From: Symbiodinium natans
Taxonomy: Eukaryota > Sar > Dinophyceae > Suessiales > Symbiodiniaceae
Assembly: GCA_905221605.1 (NCBI GenBank)
Contig: CAJNDS010002357.1
Coordinates: forward strand, 43,501-107,500
DNA length: 64,000 nucleotides
Direction of reading: 5' to 3'
Shown: piece after piece, positions 58,979 through 64,000 of the stretch
How positions within the stretch are numbered: the first letter of the stretch is position 1
Layout of the letters: the number at the start of each line of letters is the position of its first letter
Translations under genes and position numbers: made by a program
The notes under the pieces: model-generated
The model's database searches: none
What the model saw: the letters and a program-made list of their open reading frames with translations, nothing else
What the model was told of the DNA's origin: nothing

Positions 58979-59708
58979 TTTTGGCCGGACCAGCAGTGCG
59001 GAAGTACACAGGGGGTATGGCATTGCTGATGCTCCCTTTTTAGTGAGCCAGCGTGAGTGGATTGCTGTAGAGCTTGTGATCTTCAAGCGCTTTAGCTTTA
59101 CTTTGGAAAAGATTCGCCTCTTCTCGGTACCCTCAACCTTAAACCCTTAACCCGCGCCGAAATGCCGCTTGTCAAACCTCCCGTGTTGATGAGCTACAGG
59201 GGCCTCCAACCCCACCCCCCCAGGAAGAATCTGCGGATGCATGCTTGCTGACATGTGACAGCAATTTGGCCGATGACCCTGAAGTACTCCCACCTCAGCT
59301 GCTTGTGAAGCACGCCTGGTGCAAGCAACCAACCTGCTGGCAATGACTAGCAAATAAGCTTTCCAAGGCACTTTGTTTTGTTGGCGGCAACGTTTCTATC
59401 AATCAAGTCGGTTCTCACAAAACCAACGTCTGCGAGCCCCAGTTCCACGTCCTGGGGGAGGTGGCACACGACACACAGTAATTACAGCGCCACCGCATCA
59501 GAGCTGCAGCTGGTGCAAGTGGCTCAGCCATGCAGCTCTTTCGCTGAGCACACCCGCTCTATCGGAAAGAGACATGCTACTGCACCTTGCAACTCCTTGG
59601 ACCACCTTCCAAAAAGTTTCTGTGAATCTGGCATGCAAGAGCAGTTCTTAATGCAAAACCTCATGCCTTCTGTTTTCAGAAGGACTTTAGATGTTCAATT
59701 CCTTATTT

Positions 59709-60970
59709 TTAGTGGCCGAGTAGAAGCTTCAGGAAGCCCCCGATGGCACCCTTGTGAAAACCACACTTCTCTGGGTGGTCCTGCACGATCTTGTTCTGGT
59801 TGAAGGCAAAGACAAGCCGAGGCACGTCTGTCATGATGTCCAAACCTTGAGATAAAAGTTCCTGAGATTCCCAAAGTGGGACGAATCTCTGCAACTGCTG
59901 GCAAACTTGGAACATGAATCCCGGGAGGTTGCTCTGTAGCCGCCGTCTGATATGTTCGCGCTTTGGGGCGGTTCTCAAGGGGAAGAGACCAATGCCGGGT
60001 TGCTGCCTGCTGGAGCTGCATTGCACCTCGGATTGAGTTTGTTTCGGCTTGCCTCTGTCACGGCACGGCAAGCGCCCGGTGCCAGCAGTTCAACAGGCAC
60101 CCTTTCAGAACCCAATTGACAGGCACAGCCGGCTGTCGACCTAGACAGACGAGACAGGTACACCCAACCCCTGCAAATGCTGTCGATGCACTTCGCATCA
60201 ACGTTGCAAATTATGTCCAACCTCCAGACCAGACTCACCAATAGAGGTGTGGGCCTGCCGATCAGAGACCAAGTGAGAATTCTGAAAATTGCCCGCGTCA
60301 AAAGCGTGATGCACCGCGGGTTTTGCAAGGCTTTTCCCTGCAAACAGTATTTGCACAAGTCAACCACACACACACGTCATCACACCATGATGAGCCGGCG
60401 TTGCTCGCCGTTAGCTTGATCCTGATTTACGTCCTGGTTAGGCTTCTGGTGCTCGTCCTCGTGCTCCTCAACATGCTGATTATTGTTCTCGGCATCGTTG
60501 CGAAGCCATTGGGCATACAGGTGAGCTTGCTCATCCTGGAATCTCCACAGATGCTGCTGCATAAATCTGTCAACTTCCCAAGGGTTGATCCACTGCACGC
60601 TGGACACTTCGTGGTCCGGGCCTTTGCCCGGGTTCTGCTGCTTCAGCTTGCACCTGAAGATGCGAAAGCCACCACGAACGGTTGCAAGGAGTTCTCCGAC
60701 TTCCACAGGATAGCCCGACTCCTCCCAAGTCTCTCGCTCGGCGGTTCTTGTTGCCGGCTCTTGCCAATTGGTTTGACCACCTGGGATGTCAAACTTGTTG
60801 CCGTCGTAGGTCAGCTTCACTGCTAACATCGCGCCGTCTTTCTTCACGAAGCAGCCGGCATGCGCAGGGGCAGCATCTGCATCAGATAGTGCTCGAGTGC
60901 TGTTGGTGTCAGGCACACCCGCAACTGCCTGAAGGCTCAGCCAAGAAAGCAGCACGCGAAACCCGGCCAT
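59709..60970 (-). CDS. Nudix hydrolase-like protein with N-terminal signal peptide, four-exon model
   Basis: Exons 60970-60386, 60281-60239, 60140-60101 and 59973-59709 join in phase to 310 residues. Residues 1-19 form a signal peptide (hydrophobic core VLLSWLSLQAVAG). Residues 65-87 fit the Nudix box G-x5-E-x7-RE-U-x-EE-x-G-U: Gly65, Glu71, Arg79, Glu80, Glu83, Glu84 and Gly86 are present, with Thr81 and Tyr87 at the two loose hydrophobic positions. Nudix enzymes hydrolyse nucleoside diphosphates linked to another moiety, using Mg or Mn bound by the box glutamates; the substrate here is unknown. An acidic Gln/Asn/Asp/Glu-rich linker (about 160-185) separates the fold from a C-terminal helical region I do not recognise. 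Donors are GTGTGA, GTGAGT and GTGCCT. If the first donor is not used, the protein ends at 60380. An in-frame ATG at 61021 would add 17 residues and spoil the signal peptide, so 60970 is preferred. Confidence 0.8.
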
Positions 60971-61045
60971 AGCACTCGGATAGAGTGGAAGGCTGCTGCA
61001 AGTAGCAGTAGCGCACAACACACGTGAGTTTGCACGGTGTGACGC

Positions 61046-61064
61046 CTTGAGCCAAAATGGCTAC
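61046..61064 (-). promoter_or_regulatory. Relict dinoflagellate spliced-leader sequence in front of the Nudix gene
   Basis: On the plus strand the bases read CTTGAGCCAAAATGGCTAC, the exact reverse complement of the last 19 of 22 bases of the dinoflagellate spliced leader. The leader is normally added to mRNA by trans-splicing and is not encoded next to genes. Its presence 75 bases before the ATG, same strand, indicates that a mature mRNA was reverse-transcribed and reinserted here. There is no GT donor right after the leader, so this is not a spliced-leader RNA gene. Confidence 0.9.
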
Positions 61065-61269
61065 TCTCTCGGACTTAAGGCCTAAGGCTTTCCGGCTCGG
61101 CAATCCGGGAAAGCTGCGTGCCCCAATCTTTCAAAACAACGGAAAGCAAAAGCTTGCCCCTGCCCGTGGATCAGGTGGTCCGCGCCATAGCAATTCGGAT
61201 GGCCGAAACCAGCCACTCCTGCAGCCGGGTCACCCAACCCGGAGATCGAGACGGCCTTGCCGAGGTTGA
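61057..61269 (+). CDS. Possible divergent short ORF starting inside the antisense leader
   Basis: A 70-codon frame whose ATG is created by the reverse complement of the leader (AAAATGGCTAC). It runs away from the Nudix gene and would share its upstream region. No domain is seen and the later half is Arg/Pro/Gly-rich. It may be a chance frame. A second frame at 61118-61432 overlaps it. Confidence 0.15.
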   Translation: MATLSDLRPKAFRLGNPGKLRAPIFQNNGKQKLAPARGSGGPRHSNSDGRNQPLLQPGHPTRRSRRPCRG

Positions 61270-64000
61270 GGCTGGCTATGGCTGGCTAGCATCTTTCGGA
61301 GTCTTGGGTGAACATTGTGTTTCCAGCTGGAACGAGAAGGGGCCACAAGCACAAGAGGGGTTGGATTGCAAGCAGCTAGGGTACAAGCAGAAACAAATCA
61401 GCACCGATGCCACGATACTTGCCGGGGTATGAAACGCGAGTCTTACACTGGAAACTGCACAACCGCCGTTGCGCAAACTCGGACAGATGTCTTAGCCGGC
61501 AGTCTGAAACCGCAACCCAAATCCTGACATATCCTGACACAAAGCTTGCGCGCGGTCAGTTAATTCTCCGTCGTGTTTATGAGTTTTGCCGACTTTTCAG
61601 CGCTCTCCATGTCAACATCCTCTCATCAACAATCTGTCGTTGAAGGGACCTCCTTCCTTGTAGCTGCGAGTTTGTGGTGGGATGAATGAGTCAGAATGAG
61701 TCCATTAATTGCCACCACCTCTCGATGACTTGGGCACCAGTCATTTACACATGGAGACGTTAATGAGAACACGGGCACAACAGACCTCCCAATCACAAAT
61801 GCCGGGAAGGACCTCGACAATGGCATTGCGCAAGTCGTCAACTGTGTGGAAAGGCGAGTCGTGCCTGCGAAGGTATCGTATCCAGCTAGTAACTCCAGCA
61901 TCGGATGCGCTCACAGACATTACATGAACGGCTTGCTCTGCTGTGGTCAGACTTAAACCTTGAATTTCAGAACCACCCCGAACCACCAGCAGAATCAAAG
62001 AGTGTTCTTCGCGACGACAGGGCAATGCCAACTGCTATGCTGCTGGTATCAGAATTTGTCTTCAGCAGTGAAGCCGCCATCAGACACTGTGTCCGAGGCA
62101 TGGCGACAAGCTCGAAACTGAGCCGAAGGCTGCTCGTTTGGCTTCGGGCTTAAGCTTGAACAGGCAGCCCTGTGAAGAATGTCAGCTTCACCAAGGCTGG
62201 CGTAGTGGTGACGTGGCAGCTAAGAACAATTTGGTAACTAGCCTCAAGCCCAACTGCCAACTGGTCATGATTTTTCCAAGTCTAAGCTCTGATCAGGCCC
62301 ATTGCCGCCCGTTGCCCAGAGCCAGGTCTTCTTTGGTGTACGGTCCATGAACCCCGACGTCTAGCCACAACCCTGTCCGGGGCCTGGTGAAAATCACACC
62401 TCAGGTTGCAGGCTTGTCTCAGGAAGTTGCTGCCCGTAAACCTGACAGATCCCTCGAGCCGCCAACCTGAAATCCATTTCCGAATCGAACCCACAAGAAA
62501 GAAAACAACCGTCCTCTCTTGAAACCCACACCAGACTTGCGGGCAAAATCTTACCACAACACAAGCAAGACAACATAACCCGGAAGCAGCTCTTCCATTT
62601 GCAGAGTCAAGCCACCTGCGAACTGTCCAAGCGCGTTGCCTTTGCGATAATTGATGAGCGACGCCACGGTCCGCAAGTTGAACTCCACAGCCATGCATGT
62701 GTACGCTGCTGGGTTGCCTCGGCATGCCCCTTAGACACCCCAAAGTGTAAAGCTTGAACACATTTTTGGAACATGCTCTCAGAGACCTCGTGTTTCAAAA
62801 TGCCACTGAAGCGACCAGCTGAGGCCTGGGGCCATGCCTGCATCCCCTGGCATGCGCTACTTTGCTTCCGGAATAAGCCTAAAATGCGAGGCGCTCTCAG
62901 CTCATTGTCCACTGGCCCCAATACTTTTTTTGTTTCTGCGAGAGTTCCTGCTACTGGGTTTTTGGGTGCCGAGGTGCTATAAATGAAGTCCACCTGCCCG
63001 GCGCCAACGAATTCAAAGTTCCTCGAGAAGGCGCTTCGTTGAACGGGGCTACGAGTAGATACTTGCAGAGCTTCTCTCGGCTGCCCTCTGGGTTTAGGAA
63101 TTGGATGCCGAACAGGAGTCTGATTAAAATCCAGCGGAATGGATTCGAATTCCAGCCCGTAGGATGCATTGAGCCGTCGCGTCAAGTAGTCCTGGCAAGG
63201 GCAACTGTGCAATAAGAGTGGCGCGCAGTGTGTGACAAGTGCCAGGTGCGCGTCTCGGAGGATATGGTCGTTGTGGCGCGATTGAAAATGGCGAACCCAA
63301 TTCCGCAACACAAAGCCAGTACGCACCAAGAGCGGATTTCAGCTGCCTTCGCGCAGAATGCGATTCACCGAGACTTCTGAGGCATCCTTCCGCTTCAGAG
63401 TACGGTAACCGTAACCCGTTTGGACCCCAGGCATGGGCCCCTTTTGCTCCTTGAAGGTCGGCCCGAGGGAAGTCTCGAACGCAGCAGCTCCCTGGATGGC
63501 CAAGCCACCGATCCTCAGCTGCGTTATGCTAAGCGTTGCTTTCGGTTCGGATTTGCATGCTATAGCTGCGGGGGTTGCTATAGGGATTCAGTACCCAAAA
63601 CCGTTCACCCCCGCTCCAGCACGTTCTATGCCCAGGCGAACAGACAGTTCTCGACTCTGCCACCCCGCAGCAAAGCTCTCTTCCTCTCTCCGTGTTTGTG
63701 TTTGTGCTGCGTGCGTGAGGGATTTTGCACCAGCCCGTTGGCATAGCGCCAGTGAAGCTGAATGTCAACGTCTTTGGGGGCTCCGGATGCGTTTGAGCTT
63801 TGCAGCATCCGCAAAACCAGAAGCCCCTTAAGTCCCAGAATGGAAAAACCACAAAAGCCAAAGGTGCTGAACTCTGCAGTCCTGCCATACAGCTGAACCC
63901 GCAGTGTCCCGGCACAGTGGTTTTGCCTCGGCACCCCGGCAAGCGTGAATCTTGAGCAAGGTGGTAGAAAATTGGGGGGTGCGAGCTGTCGGCCCTCGGA
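61270..64000. other. Right end, no firmly supported gene
   Basis: Holds the 240-codon minus frame at 62607-63329 and several overlapping open frames at 63430-63940 on both strands. No splice chain or domain could be established. Confidence 0.45.
62607..63329 (-). CDS. Long single-frame ORF, hypothetical
   Basis: An uninterrupted 240-codon frame from an ATG at 63329. No splice structure is needed and no domain is recognised; the codon pattern is not clearly biased. A frame this long is only mildly unlikely by chance in 64 kb of near 50% GC DNA, so it is listed as unconfirmed. Overlapping shorter frames exist on the plus strand. Confidence 0.25.
   Translation of the reverse strand: MVRTGFVLRNWVRHFQSRHNDHILRDAHLALVTHCAPLLLHSCPCQDYLTRRLNASYGLEFESIPLDFNQTPVRHPIPKPRGQPREALQVSTRSPVQRSAFSRNFEFVGAGQVDFIYSTSAPKNPVAGTLAETKKVLGPVDNELRAPRILGLFRKQSSACQGMQAWPQASAGRFSGILKHEVSESMFQKCVQALHFGVSKGHAEATQQRTHAWLWSSTCGPWRRSSIIAKATRLDSSQVA

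Noticed and set aside
60323-60826. 167-codon plus-strand ORF rich in Leu/Val
   Set aside because: Antisense shadow of the Nudix coding sequence.

Overview
The window looks like nuclear DNA of a dinoflagellate. Three things support this. (1) The minus strand carries 19 consecutive bases of the dinoflagellate trans-spliced leader (61046-61064), 75 bases upstream of a secreted-Nudix reading frame. (2) Short, degenerate TTTAGGG telomere-type blocks are scattered through introns and intergenic DNA on both strands. (3) Genes are split into many small exons separated by repeat-filled introns, with GT and a few GC or GA donor sites. GC content looks near 50%. Genus and species cannot be told from the sequence. 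I saw no bacterial operons, CRISPR array, rRNA gene or complete tRNA gene.

Layout. 0-2.1 kb holds broken coding stretches that may be an old mobile-element copy. 2.3-11 kb has no gene I can defend, apart from a 33-bp tandem repeat and a TA-core palindromic element. 11.25-11.7, 15.9-16.3, 17.3-18.8, 22.2-22.5, 24.7 and 32.5-35.0 kb hold partial minus-strand exon sets of unknown function; one set has membrane segments and an EF-hand-like loop. 36.2 kb holds one plus-strand terminal exon.

36.7-57.4 kb holds the main feature: a minus-strand gene I could assemble into 19 exons with consistent reading phase (about 1134 residues). It encodes a signal segment, a novel ectodomain, a GCC2/GCC3 (ephrin-receptor-like) cysteine ladder, about six membrane segments and a long cytoplasmic tail. 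58.6-59.0 kb holds a small two-exon plus-strand gene. 59.7-61.06 kb holds a four-exon minus-strand gene for a secreted or lumenal Nudix-fold protein with the relict spliced leader in front.

Most supported genes lie on the minus strand, which fits the one-directional gene arrays known in dinoflagellates. Large introns of the receptor gene contain triplet repeats, palindromic elements, telomere-like blocks and an AT-rich island. All exon models were read by eye from splice signals and phase; no alignment or transcript data were available. Exons outside the receptor and Nudix genes are much less certain, because short open frames are common in DNA of this composition.
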